From the NCBI GenBank assembly GCA_964368875.1, contig CAYJDG010000055.1, positions 1 to 14,495 of the forward strand: a DNA stretch of 14,495 nucleotides, given 5' to 3'. Under the pieces are notes generated by a model. The model was not told the origin of the DNA. It did not search any database and saw only the letters and a list, made by a program, of their open reading frames with translations. Below, in pieces: positions 7,051 through 14,495 of this stretch. The position numbers and the translations under genes are program-made. This stretch comes from CAYJDG01 sp964368875 (GTDB taxonomy: Bacteria; Pseudomonadota; Alphaproteobacteria; Micavibrionales; Micavibrionaceae). Every line of letters starts with the position of its first letter. The first letter of the stretch is position 1.

Positions 7051-7125
7051 CAAAAATATGACAAACGAAATCCGCTTGCGGGGGATAAAATTGCCTTTAT
7101 TTAAGAAAAAACAAATTTAAGCCTG

Positions 7126-7144
7126 AGAAAATCCCAAGTTTTCT
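7126..7144 (-). terminator. Weak hairpin after the M3 peptidase gene
   Basis: AGAAAA (7126-7131) pairs with TTTTCT (7139-7144) around a 7-base loop. It lies about 20 bases beyond the stop codon of the M3 peptidase on the minus strand, followed some 10 bases later by a T-rich run (TTTGTTTTTTCTT). The stem is AT-rich and short, so it is a candidate rho-independent terminator at most. It would separate the peptidase gene from the regulator promoter just downstream. Confidence 0.3.
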
Positions 7145-7166
7145 GAAAAATCAGATAATTAAGAGA

Positions 7167-9206
7167 CTAAGCGGCTTTACCAGCTAACCCCTCACGACGC
7201 AGCAGAGCGGCTGGATCGGCATCCCGACCCCGGAATCGGCGGTAAAGAACCAGCGGATGCTCGGTTCCTCCCTTGGCTAGAATCTCGTTTTTATAGCGGT
7301 CAGCAGTCGCACGGTCGTAAAGGCCCTTTTCCAGGAACAGCTCGAACGTGTCGGCATCGAGGACTTCAGCCCACTTGTAAGAGTAGTACCCGGCAGAATA
7401 GCCGCCTGCAAAAATATGGCTGAATGATACCGATGCGGAGCCGCCATGGCGCGGGAATAGCAGAGCGTCTTTCATAACTTCATCTTCGAAGGCGATAATA
7501 TCTTTCACGCTCTCAGGTTTACGCATATGCCATTCCATATCGAGAATCGAGAAGCCCATCTGGCGTAGTCCACCCCAGCCAGTCATGAAATTTTTCCCGG
7601 CGCGGAGTTTCTCAATCAATTCAGCCGGAATTTTTTCTCCGGTCTCATAATGTGCGGCAAAGCTGTTCAGCGTTTCCGACTCGTAAAGCCAGTTTTCTTG
7701 TACCTGCGATGGAAGCTCGACAAAGTCCCAGAGGACATTGGTTCCGCTTAGGGAAGAATAAGTCCCTTGGGCGAGTAATCCATGAACGGCATGGCCCATT
7801 TCGTGGAACAAGGTGAGCACTTCATCATGTGTCAAAAGCGAAGGTTTATCCCCGGTAGGTTTGGTGAAATTGCAGACAATCGCAATCACCGGCCGTTCGA
7901 CCTTACCGCGATAAAGCCCTTGCTCACGATAACTGGTCATCCAAGCGCCCTGTTTCTTGCCAGTGCGTGGATAGAAGTCGGCATAAAAGGTGCCGACGAA
8001 TTTCCCGGTATCTTCTTCAGTGACATCATACGCAACCACATCGGGATGCCAGACGGGATAATCCGGAGCGGCCGTGAATTTTAGACCGAATAATTTACTA
8101 AAGTGCTCAAACGTTCCGTCCAGCACGCGATCAAGCGGAAAATAAGGGCGCAGATCTTCGCTTGAAAACTGGAATTTTTGCTGTTGTAGTTTTTCGCTGT
8201 AATATCCTACATCCCATGGCTTCAGATCTTTAATACCATCTGCCGCAGCAATGACTTCAATCTCCTCTAGATCACGCAGGGCGGCGCCACGATACAAGTC
8301 TTTCAGCTCATGCAGAAACTTCAGAACCCGATCCGGCTTCTCAGCCATACGACGCTCGAGCACGTAATCAGCATGCGTTTCGTAACCCAGCAGGACAGCA
8401 CGTTCATGACGCAGACGGACGATTTTGAAAACATTGTCAGTGTTATCGAACTGATCCTGATAAGCGCGGCTGCTGAAAGCCCGCCAGACTTTTTCACGAA
8501 GTTCACGCTTCGAAGAAAAACTCATGAAGGGGCCGTAGCTAGGGTAATCGAGCGTAATCAGCCATTTGCCTGTATAACCTTTTTCTTCGGCAGCTTCCTT
8601 CGCGCTCTCAATCGCTGTATCCGGTAGGCCAGCAAGATCGGCCTCGTTATCAATAATCAACTCGAAGACTTCGGAGGATTTTTTGATGTTATTTGCGAAG
8701 ACGGGTCCAAGCACAGACATCTCTTCGTTTATTTTGCGTAGTTCAGCTTTTTTTGCCTCGTCCAGCAAAGCACCGCCGCGAACAAAGTTTTTATAGGTAT
8801 CTTCAAGAAGAGTATTCTGCTCAACGCTGAGCTTAAGTCCGCTCCGCTGGTCGTAAACAGCTTTGACCTTTTTGAAAAGATCAGCATTCATAATGATGTC
8901 GCTGGAAAAGTTGGCCTGAACAGGTCCGATCTCTTCAGCGAGAGCCTGTAGTCCATCTGTGCCTGCGGCTGAAAGCTGGTTATAAAAAATGCCGGCGACA
9001 GTTCCGAGTGTTTCACCTGCGGTTTCGAGGGCGACGATCGTATTATCAAAGGTCGGCGCATCGGGATTGTTAATCACCTTGTCGATATTTGCCCGGGCTT
9101 CGGCAATGGCGGCATCGACGGCAGGCTTGAAATGATCTTCTTTGATCAAGTCGAAGCGAGGTGCCTGATTACGAAGGGTGGAGGGGGTGAGCAGGGGATT
9201 GGTCAT
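7167..9206 (-). CDS. dcp: M3-family zinc oligopeptidase, dipeptidyl-carboxypeptidase-like
   Basis: A 679-residue metallopeptidase, the normal length for the bacterial M3A group. It lacks a signal peptide and acts in the cytoplasm on short peptides. The zinc site is complete: H468, E469 and H472 in HEMGH, and E497 in DFVELPSQ, 28 residues after the catalytic Glu, as in the thimet group. The SLSGTN sequence just after the HEMGH helix and the DFVELPSQ block favour dipeptidyl carboxypeptidase (Dcp) over oligopeptidase A, which usually has SGING-like sequence there; the choice of name is tentative. AAGGA lies 9 bases before ATG 9206. It is transcribed divergently from mnmC across 44 bases, and followed by the regulator promoter region on the same strand. 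Confidence 0.93.
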   Translation of the reverse strand: MTNPLLTPSTLRNQAPRFDLIKEDHFKPAVDAAIAEARANIDKVINNPDAPTFDNTIVALETAGETLGTVAGIFYNQLSAAGTDGLQALAEEIGPVQANFSSDIIMNADLFKKVKAVYDQRSGLKLSVEQNTLLEDTYKNFVRGGALLDEAKKAELRKINEEMSVLGPVFANNIKKSSEVFELIIDNEADLAGLPDTAIESAKEAAEEKGYTGKWLITLDYPSYGPFMSFSSKRELREKVWRAFSSRAYQDQFDNTDNVFKIVRLRHERAVLLGYETHADYVLERRMAEKPDRVLKFLHELKDLYRGAALRDLEEIEVIAAADGIKDLKPWDVGYYSEKLQQQKFQFSSEDLRPYFPLDRVLDGTFEHFSKLFGLKFTAAPDYPVWHPDVVAYDVTEEDTGKFVGTFYADFYPRTGKKQGAWMTSYREQGLYRGKVERPVIAIVCNFTKPTGDKPSLLTHDEVLTLFHEMGHAVHGLLAQGTYSSLSGTNVLWDFVELPSQVQENWLYESETLNSFAAHYETGEKIPAELIEKLRAGKNFMTGWGGLRQMGFSILDMEWHMRKPESVKDIIAFEDEVMKDALLFPRHGGSASVSFSHIFAGGYSAGYYSYKWAEVLDADTFELFLEKGLYDRATADRYKNEILAKGGTEHPLVLYRRFRGRDADPAALLRREGLAGKAA

Positions 9207-9250
9207 CGAAGCTATTCCTTTTTATCTCTAACTCAAATATATGGATCAAA

Positions 9251-11005
9251 ATGAGCGGATCGCCAAGGTCAGAACACTTCGATGACATCTATTTTGCCGT
9301 CGAGAACGGGCTGGAAGAGACAAAACATGTCTTTCTGGGCGGAAATGACCTGCCGGAGCGTTGGCAGACTCGCTCTCGCTTCACTATTGCCGAAACCGGC
9401 TTCGGAACGGGATTAAATTTTATCTCCGCCTGGAAGTGTTTTGAGGGTACTACTGCGCCGCACCAGAAGCTTCATTTTATCTCAGTTGAAAAATACCCCC
9501 TCAGCGCAGCCCAGATTAAAGAGTATCTGTTTCCTTGGCAGGGTGAGATAGGCTCGTATGTGGATCGCCTGACTGAGCTTTATCCCCTGCGCACAACTGG
9601 GTGGCATACGCTTCATTTGACGGACCGGGTTTCGCTTCTCTTGATCTTCGATGATGTGAACCGGGCATTTCCCGAGATAGACGCGCGGGTCGATGCATGG
9701 TTTCTTGATGGACATGCCCCGGCTAAAAATCCTGAGATGTGGTCAGAAATGGTTTTCTCTACCATGAAGCGGCTCAGTGCGTCGGATGCTACCTGTGCCA
9801 CCTTTACCGCAGCAGGTGTTGCCAAGCGCGGATTGAAGGACGCTGGCTTTACGATTGATAAACGTCGAGGTTTTGGACGAAAGCGCGACATGATTGTTGG
9901 TCGTCGCGCTGGCGAAAGCGAAGATACAAATAAAACATCGATTAAAAAGGTGGCTGTTATTGGTGGCGGCTTGGCCGGATCGACGGTAGCACATGCGCTG
10001 CTTCGACGTGGCCTCCATGTTGATCTTTTCGAAAAAGAAAAACTGGGTGCGGGCGCCTCTGGTAATCCGCTCGGGTTATTTAATCCCAGATTATCAGCGC
10101 AACGCTCAGCGGAATCGGACTTTTTCGGAAGTGCTTATGCTTTGGCAGTCAGCACGTTCAAATCCCTACAAAATAAAGTAGATATTGGATACAAGTCCTG
10201 CGGCAGCCTGCATTTGATGACCGACGCAGATAAAGAAAAAAGATACACGAGCCTTCACGAAAATTGGCATTGGCATAATGATCATTTACGTTTTCTAGAT
10301 GCAGCGGACGCTTCTGAGTGTAGTGGGGTTTCTTTAAATCATGACTGTCTTTTTCTTCCTGACTCAGGTGTGGTGAGTCCGGAAAAGCTTTGCCTGTCAT
10401 TGAGCGTAGGGGCCACGATCATACCTGAAGAGGTCACCGCTCTTGAATATGGTGATGGTTCATGGAATTTGAATGGGAAAAAATATGATGCAGTTATTCT
10501 TGCAAATGCGGCTTCATGTCTAAAATTTTCTCAGGTGGCAAATTTGCCTTTGCATACCGTGCGCGGGCAGTTGAGCTTCGTAACCGGCACCGTTCCATTG
10601 AAGGTTAATCTTTGTTATGGCGGGTATTGCTCGGTTGAAGTGAAGGGTAGTCATACTTTAGGATCAACTTTTCAGCCGTGGCTGACGGATACGACACTGC
10701 GTGCTGAAGACCATGAGAGAGTTCTCGGCAACCTTGCCGACGCGGTTCCTGCGCTGAGCGGAAAATTTACCGTTATGGGCGGGCGGGCTGCGTTACGAAC
10801 AGCTGCTAAAGATCGCAATCCAGTCGGCGGGGCTGTGCCCGGACATACTGGCCTCTATATATCTACGGCGCATGGGTCGCATGGTCTGTTAAGTGCCATG
10901 ATGATTGCTGAGCATCTCGCAGCCGAATGTGCCGGGGATAGCCCACTTTTACCAAGGGCTACGCTTCAGTGGCTCTCACCCTCCCGCTTTTTACAGAAGC
11001 CCTAG
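9251..11005 (+). CDS. mnmC: Bifunctional tRNA mnm5s2U biosynthesis protein MnmC
   Basis: MnmC completes 5-methylaminomethyl-2-thiouridine at wobble position 34 of certain tRNAs. The FAD domain removes the carboxymethyl group from cmnm5U to give nm5U, and the methyltransferase domain methylates it with SAM. Both domains are present in 584 residues. The N-terminal methyltransferase has the SAM motif AETGFGTGLNF (47-57) and the signature WFLDGHAPAKNPEMW (150-164), where His replaces the usual Phe. The FAD domain has GGGLAGS (238-244) and GASGNP (268-273), then HTVRGQLS and the C-terminal HGSHGLLSA. It is shorter than the 668-residue E. coli protein, mainly in the linker and FAD part. ATG 9251 gives the expected N-terminus; its ribosome-binding site is poor (GGA 5 bases upstream). 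Confidence 0.94.
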   Translation: MSGSPRSEHFDDIYFAVENGLEETKHVFLGGNDLPERWQTRSRFTIAETGFGTGLNFISAWKCFEGTTAPHQKLHFISVEKYPLSAAQIKEYLFPWQGEIGSYVDRLTELYPLRTTGWHTLHLTDRVSLLLIFDDVNRAFPEIDARVDAWFLDGHAPAKNPEMWSEMVFSTMKRLSASDATCATFTAAGVAKRGLKDAGFTIDKRRGFGRKRDMIVGRRAGESEDTNKTSIKKVAVIGGGLAGSTVAHALLRRGLHVDLFEKEKLGAGASGNPLGLFNPRLSAQRSAESDFFGSAYALAVSTFKSLQNKVDIGYKSCGSLHLMTDADKEKRYTSLHENWHWHNDHLRFLDAADASECSGVSLNHDCLFLPDSGVVSPEKLCLSLSVGATIIPEEVTALEYGDGSWNLNGKKYDAVILANAASCLKFSQVANLPLHTVRGQLSFVTGTVPLKVNLCYGGYCSVEVKGSHTLGSTFQPWLTDTTLRAEDHERVLGNLADAVPALSGKFTVMGGRAALRTAAKDRNPVGGAVPGHTGLYISTAHGSHGLLSAMMIAEHLAAECAGDSPLLPRATLQWLSPSRFLQKP

Positions 11006-11047
11006 AGGCTGGATTTCAGCAAGGTTCTGATTTACTGTGCCCCCGTT

Positions 11048-12151
11048 ATGATCATTGATGCCGCTCTCTATTATGCATTTTTTCCGATTCTGGCGCTGGT
11101 CCTCACCGCCGTTCTGATTCCGCTCGTGCGGAAAGTCGCCTTGAAGGCCGGATACGTTGATGAGCCGGGAGGTCGTAAGCAGCATGCCGAACCTATTCCA
11201 CCGATCGGTGGTCTGGTAGTGTTCTGCGTTTTCATTTTCCTGTCAGCGTTTAGTTATCCCGACCTTGGCAATATGCCAGCCTGTTATGCAGCACTGGCGC
11301 TGATCATCGTCACCGGACTTATCGATGATGCGCGGACTGTTCCGGCTCTACTGAAATTTATTATCCATTTTACCGCGGCCTGGCTGGTGGTTGTACCCGG
11401 CGGTATGCAGATTGAAACGCTCGGCAATATCTTAGGTCTCGGCGAACTGCGGTTTGGCCATTGGAGCGGGATTTTATTTTCGATTGCATGTGTCGTTTAT
11501 ATCATCAATGCGATCAATATGATGGACGGGCTTGATGGTCTTGCAGGAGGAAAATGCCTCATTATCCTGCTGTGGTTGATGGCAGCATGCGGGATTTACA
11601 ATTGGTGGGAAGCCTTTGGTGGGGTTGCTATTCTTGCTGGGGCAATCGCTGGATTCCTTATTTATAACATGCGTCACCCGTTCCGCACACGTGCGGCAGT
11701 CTTCTTAGGCGATGCAGGAAGCATGGCGCTTGGTTTGATGATTGCGTGGTATTCTATCGGCTTATCACAGGGGGATCACCCAGTGATCTCGCCGGTTTCT
11801 GTCGCGTGGATTCTGGCGTTGCCGATTATTGATGCTTTTGGTCTGCTGGTTGCTCGTTTGCGTGAAGGCAAGCACCCGTTCCATCCTGACCGCCGCCATT
11901 TTCACCATCATTTTCTCAATGCTGGATTTACAGTTCGTCAGTCGACGTTTCTGATTTTGCTCTGGGGTGCCACCCTCGGCGCTTTTGGTTATATCGGTCT
12001 GATGGCTGGCATTCCCGAAGCGGTCCTCGGCTGGCTATGGGTCATATTGTGGCTGAGCCATGCCGTGATGGTCATGAAGCCGGAAGGCTTTATCCGGTTA
12101 TTGACTAAGCTGCGTGGGGAACCTGTTCCGCCGCCGGAAACTCTGCCCTGA
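11048..12151 (+). CDS. wecA: WecA-like polyprenyl-phosphate GlcNAc-1-phosphate transferase
   Basis: A 367-residue polytopic membrane enzyme of the MraY/WecA family, with about ten or eleven hydrophobic segments. It transfers a sugar 1-phosphate, in WecA GlcNAc-1-P from UDP-GlcNAc, to undecaprenyl phosphate to begin a surface glycan. Visible motifs are the Asp pair in GLIDD (93-94), NAINMMDGLDGL (154-165) with D160 and D163, FLGDAGS (219-225), and the His-rich loop HPFHPDRRHFHHH (276-288) that typifies WecA rather than MraY. No clear ribosome-binding site precedes ATG 11048; AAGG is about 23 bases away. It starts 42 bases after mnmC and in the same frame, and may be cotranscribed. Its 3' end overlaps the convergent epimerase gene by 47 bases. 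The exact sugar donor is not determined. Confidence 0.92.
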   Translation: MIIDAALYYAFFPILALVLTAVLIPLVRKVALKAGYVDEPGGRKQHAEPIPPIGGLVVFCVFIFLSAFSYPDLGNMPACYAALALIIVTGLIDDARTVPALLKFIIHFTAAWLVVVPGGMQIETLGNILGLGELRFGHWSGILFSIACVVYIINAINMMDGLDGLAGGKCLIILLWLMAACGIYNWWEAFGGVAILAGAIAGFLIYNMRHPFRTRAAVFLGDAGSMALGLMIAWYSIGLSQGDHPVISPVSVAWILALPIIDAFGLLVARLREGKHPFHPDRRHFHHHFLNAGFTVRQSTFLILLWGATLGAFGYIGLMAGIPEAVLGWLWVILWLSHAVMVMKPEGFIRLLTKLRGEPVPPPETLP

Positions 12152-13100
12152 TCGTAGCTTCTAATGCCTGACGCAAATTACATGGCGGCGTGAATCCGCT
12201 TTGTGCAACCTTATCAGCGGAAAACACGGTCGTTGCGCAGAATTTTTCAACACGCACGCGGCTGATCGGGAAAGTTTTCCCGGTGACTTTCGCGAGTACA
12301 TCGAAACTGGCTCCAGCGAGATTGCCTAAAGATTTTGGCAGGCGCAGACCAGTTCCACCAGATTTTCCAGTCAGTGATCGAATAGTGGAGACCAGTTCAT
12401 TCATGCTGAGATCAGGTTTATCAACGTAATTATAAACATGAATTCCGGGGCTAAATTTCAAACTGTGTACCAGGAAGGCGCTTACGTTATCGACATAAGC
12501 CATCGATTTGCGATTTTCGCCATCACCGATCATCAAAAAATGACCGCGTACAATCTGATCAATCAGCGTATGGACATTGCCACGGTTACCAATCCCAAAG
12601 ACAACCGTTGGGCGTACGATGACGAGCGTCCGGCTCGCCGGGTCTTTTTCCTGCCACGCACGATAAACGGCTTCAGCTTTCGACTTGGTCACGCCATATT
12701 CATTTATGGGGGTGTGGGGGCGATCCTCATCAACAGCACCCTCCTGTAATCCGTAAACCGCAGCAGAGCTGGTAAAAATGATCTTGCGGATATTCAGGTC
12801 TTCGGCAGCGACGCAGACGTTCTCGGCTCCGGTGACATTGACATCATGATAGAGGCTCAAGGGGCGCACATCATCGCGGTGTGCAGCCGCCAGATTAATA
12901 ATGGTGTCGCTATTGGCGCAGGCGGCTTTAAGTGAAGCCACGTCACGAACATCGGCGATACGGGAAGAATCCGGATAAAAGCGGTTAGGATGGATGTCCG
13001 CAATCGAAACGTAACACCCTGCATGCCAGAGATCTGCTGCAAGTTTGGTACCGATAAAGCCGCTGCCGCCAATCAGCGTGATTTTGTGACCCGGAGACAT
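12105..13100 (-). CDS. NAD-dependent epimerase/dehydratase (extended SDR)
   Basis: A 331-residue extended short-chain dehydrogenase acting, by family, on a nucleotide sugar or an oxidised sugar intermediate in the cytoplasm. The Rossmann motif GGSGFIG is at 11-17; the catalytic set is S111/S112 in TSSAAVYG and Y135 and K139 in YGVTK. RPTVVFGIGNRG and the MAYVDNVSAFLVH segment fit sugar epimerases and 4-ketoreductases in polysaccharide clusters, but the reaction cannot be fixed. The frame is open to 13217, which would run into the divergent glycosyltransferase. I chose ATG 13100; ATG 13115, five codons upstream, is the alternative, but AAGGA there abuts the start codon and is useless as a Shine-Dalgarno site. 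The 3' end overlaps wecA by 47 bases. Confidence 0.88.
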   Translation of the reverse strand: MSPGHKITLIGGSGFIGTKLAADLWHAGCYVSIADIHPNRFYPDSSRIADVRDVASLKAACANSDTIINLAAAHRDDVRPLSLYHDVNVTGAENVCVAAEDLNIRKIIFTSSAAVYGLQEGAVDEDRPHTPINEYGVTKSKAEAVYRAWQEKDPASRTLVIVRPTVVFGIGNRGNVHTLIDQIVRGHFLMIGDGENRKSMAYVDNVSAFLVHSLKFSPGIHVYNYVDKPDLSMNELVSTIRSLTGKSGGTGLRLPKSLGNLAGASFDVLAKVTGKTFPISRVRVEKFCATTVFSADKVAQSGFTPPCNLRQALEATIRAEFPAAEQVPHAA

Positions 13101-13101
13101 A

Positions 13102-13130
13102 TTGGCTAAACCCATTTCCTTGCTTATACA
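13102..13130 (+). promoter_or_regulatory. Predicted promoter of the rightward GT4 gene
   Basis: TTGGCT (13102-13107) and TATACA (13125-13130) are spaced by 17 bases, each matching four of six consensus positions, and transcription would begin about 24 bases before ATG 13161. On the opposite strand TATAAG at 13123-13128 is a -10-like hexamer in the right place for the epimerase gene, so the two promoters would overlap and could exclude one another. No good -35 is seen for the leftward one. Confidence 0.4.
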
Positions 13131-13160
13131 GGTGTATCTTAAGACTCGGGGCACCTTAGC

Positions 13161-14261
13161 ATGAAAATAGCCTATCTGATAACCAGAATGGATGAACTCG
13201 GCGGCGCGCAGGTGCATGTTCGTGATTTATCCTTATGGCTTAAAGGGCAGGGCCATGAGCCGATGGTATTCTCGGGCTGGCCGGGAAAGATTTCCGATTT
13301 TCTGCAGCATCAGGGCGTTGCCTATGGCGAGATTCCGGATCTAGAACGACCGATCAATCCACTCAAAGATCTCAAAGCCCTGTATCAGATTTACCGGGCT
13401 TTGCGCTTTACCAAGCCTGATGTTTTGTCATGCCATTCGTCTAAAGCCGGGTTGCTCGGGCGGATCGCTGCGAAGTTGGCTGGAGTGCCTGTCGTTTTTA
13501 CAGCACATGGGTGGGCCTTTACCGAAGGTGTACCAGAGAAAGAACGTAAACTTTACGCGAAAATCGAAAAATTCGCCGCGCTTTTTTCTGACCATATTAT
13601 TACAGTCAGCGAGTATGACCGTGACCTTGCTTTAAAGGTTGGTATCGCAGCGCCTGAAAAAATAACGGCCATTCATAATGGTATGCCTGATCGTAAGCCG
13701 GCGGTGCGTAAAAACCATACCAACCCCCCGAGCCTGATGATGGTTGCGCGGGTTGGGCCGCAGAAAGATCACGCGCGGTTGTTGCGCGCTTTGTGGGGCT
13801 GTACCGATCTCGAATGGACATTGCAAATCATCGGTGGCGGTGACGACATAGAACTGCGCGTGCTCGCCGAACAGATGGAGATTGCGGATCGTATCTCATT
13901 TCTGGGTGAGCGTGCGGATGTTCCGGACCTGATGGACCGTGATGCGGATATTTATCTTCTGATCAGCAACTGGGAAGGGTTGCCGCGCAGTATTCTGGAG
14001 GCGATGCGCTCCGGCTTACCGGTGATTGCGAGCGATGTCGGTGGTGTCAAAGAATGCGTCTTGCACGGCGAAACCGGGCTTGTTGTGCCCCCAGGGCAAG
14101 ACCAGCCTTTGATGTTGGCGTTGCGAGAGCTGATTCTTGATAGGCAGGGCCAACGCGATATGGGGGCGGCAGGCCGGGCCCATTTTGAGAAGAACTTCAG
14201 CTTTCTTGCCATGGCGCAGGCCACTTTGGCGGTTTATGAGAAGGTTACAGGCCGTAAGTAA
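13161..14261 (+). CDS. GT4-family glycosyltransferase
   Basis: A 366-residue GT-B glycosyltransferase. The N-terminal acceptor domain begins MKIAYLITRMDELGGAQ, with the glycine loop GGAQVH (14-19), HSSKAG (92-97) and TAHGW (114-118). The C-terminal donor domain has MMVARVGPQKDH (193-204), IIGGGDD and the EX7E motif WEGLPRSILEAM (E272 and E280), then SDVGG. It has no membrane helix and would work on the cytoplasmic face of the membrane on a lipid-linked precursor. With the neighbouring wecA-like and epimerase genes it forms a small glycan-assembly set; the sugar transferred is unknown. It differs clearly in sequence from the other GT4 in this window. The start ATG 13161 gives the standard N-terminus although its ribosome-binding site is weak (GGGG about 9 bases upstream). 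Confidence 0.91.
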   Translation: MKIAYLITRMDELGGAQVHVRDLSLWLKGQGHEPMVFSGWPGKISDFLQHQGVAYGEIPDLERPINPLKDLKALYQIYRALRFTKPDVLSCHSSKAGLLGRIAAKLAGVPVVFTAHGWAFTEGVPEKERKLYAKIEKFAALFSDHIITVSEYDRDLALKVGIAAPEKITAIHNGMPDRKPAVRKNHTNPPSLMMVARVGPQKDHARLLRALWGCTDLEWTLQIIGGGDDIELRVLAEQMEIADRISFLGERADVPDLMDRDADIYLLISNWEGLPRSILEAMRSGLPVIASDVGGVKECVLHGETGLVVPPGQDQPLMLALRELILDRQGQRDMGAAGRAHFEKNFSFLAMAQATLAVYEKVTGRK

Positions 14262-14276
14262 TCCACAGCTGTGGAT
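14261..14276. repeat. Perfect 16-base palindrome holding a consensus DnaA box
   Basis: ATCCACAGCTGTGGAT is perfectly self-complementary. On the minus strand 14270-14278 reads TTATCCACA, the exact E. coli consensus DnaA box. On the plus strand 14259-14267 reads TAATCCACA, one base off. The two boxes face each other and the left one includes the stop codon of the GT4 gene. A third near-box, TTATCCACT, is at 14371-14379. The palindrome could instead be a 6-base-stem hairpin (loop AGCT) after the gene; no T-run follows. Confidence 0.6.
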
Positions 14277-14281
14277 AAGGC

Positions 14282-14297
14282 CGGACCAGCGGGTCCG
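14282..14297. repeat. GC-rich inverted repeat after the GT4 gene
   Basis: CGGACC (14282-14287) and GGTCCG (14292-14297) form a perfect 6-base stem with loop AGCG. It lies 20 bases beyond the GT4 stop and 44 before the lipoprotein start. There is no T-run after it, so it is not a standard rho-independent terminator, but it may stabilise or end the upstream message together with the palindrome at 14261. Confidence 0.45.
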
Positions 14298-14340
14298 ATC
14301 AATTGACCAGCTTTGATTCTCCAACCAACTTTGGAACATC

Positions 14341-14495
14341 ATGGCGCATCTGCTCAAAACCATCCTCTTTTTATCCACTGCTGCTCTGGCGTTAAGCTCG
14401 TGTGCGCAGAAAACGACTTGGCCGGGCGGTGCTCCTGAACCGACTGTTGCGGAGGCCGAACCAATGATGGCGGCTCCGGTTGAGGCAGTTGAATC
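14341..14495 (+). CDS. Lipoprotein, N-terminal part (runs off the window)
   Basis: An open frame from ATG 14341 to the window end, 51 codons seen. It begins with a typical lipoprotein signal: a positively charged start (MAHLLK), a hydrophobic core (TILFLSTAALA) and the lipobox LSSC, with Cys21 the predicted lipidated residue. The mature part is Ala-, Pro- and Glu-rich (PGGAPEPTVAEAEP and so on), the style of a flexible tether in outer-membrane lipoproteins. TTTGGA about 5 bases before the ATG is a usable ribosome-binding site. The domain that would tell its function is outside the window. Confidence 0.82.
   Translation, partial: MAHLLKTILFLSTAALALSSCAQKTTWPGGAPEPTVAEAEPMMAAPVEAVE

Noticed and set aside
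6975..7064. N-terminal extension of the XRE regulator
   Set aside because: It would cover the best promoter of the run and adds a Cys/Leu-rich, non-HTH stretch; ATG 6974 gives the usual start.
7072..7081. CCGCTTGCGG palindrome as a terminator
   Set aside because: The stem is short with almost no loop and no T-run on either strand.
9241..9285. A 14-codon open frame (ATG 9241) overlapping the mnmC start in another frame
   Set aside because: It has no ribosome-binding site and no meaningful product; it could in principle tune mnmC translation, but nothing beyond its presence supports that.
13101..13217. N-terminal extension of the epimerase gene
   Set aside because: It runs across the divergent GT4 start and promoter, and the Rossmann strand begins just after ATG 13100.
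1..14495. Search by eye for CRISPR repeats, IS ends, tRNA or rRNA genes
   Set aside because: No spaced direct repeats, transposase-like genes or tRNA cloverleaf signatures were seen; small RNAs without strong structure cannot be excluded by reading.

Overview
The window is densely coded chromosomal DNA from a Gram-negative bacterium. A lipobox-bearing lipoprotein signal, WecA-type and GDP-fucose sugar genes, a bifunctional MnmC and an M3 oligopeptidase all fit a proteobacterium. The XRE regulator has an N-terminus of a style common in Alphaproteobacteria, so that class is my best guess, held loosely. There are no IS elements, CRISPR arrays, tRNAs or rRNAs that I can see, and no gap between genes exceeds about 200 bases.

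Region 1 (1-2691, plus strand): two small unrecognised genes coupled by an ATGA-type overlap (TAATG), then gmd and fcl, which together convert GDP-mannose to GDP-L-fucose. The fcl start lies inside the end of gmd.

Region 2 (2643-7050, minus strand): a tight five-gene run reading leftwards: XRE-family regulator, two-repeat GNAT acetyltransferase resembling diamine acetyltransferases, an unknown 123-residue protein, a GT4 glycosyltransferase and an arginase-family enzyme. Gaps between them are 3, 13, 8 and 9 bases, and a reasonable promoter sits only in front of the regulator. This is the most unusual unit here: an arginine/polyamine-like pair with a glycosyltransferase and an unknown protein between them, under a linked regulator.

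Region 3 (7167-11005): two housekeeping-type genes transcribed divergently from a 44-base gap, an M3 dipeptidyl-carboxypeptidase-like gene (minus) and mnmC (plus), which modifies the tRNA wobble uridine.

Region 4 (11048-14261): a second surface-polysaccharide block: wecA-like initiating transferase (plus), a convergent SDR epimerase/dehydratase (minus) and a divergent GT4 glycosyltransferase (plus). The last two share a short region with overlapping, opposed promoter-like -10 elements. Functionally, regions 1 and 4 would supply a nucleotide sugar, a lipid-linked initiating sugar, a sugar-modifying enzyme and a transferase for a surface glycan.

Region 5 (14262-14495): a short gap with a perfect 16-base palindrome that contains a consensus DnaA box, a second hairpin, then the start of a lipoprotein gene that runs off the window.

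Two convergent gene pairs (fcl/arginase and wecA/epimerase) overlap at their 3' ends by nearly 50 coding bases each, which leaves no room for conventional terminators between them.
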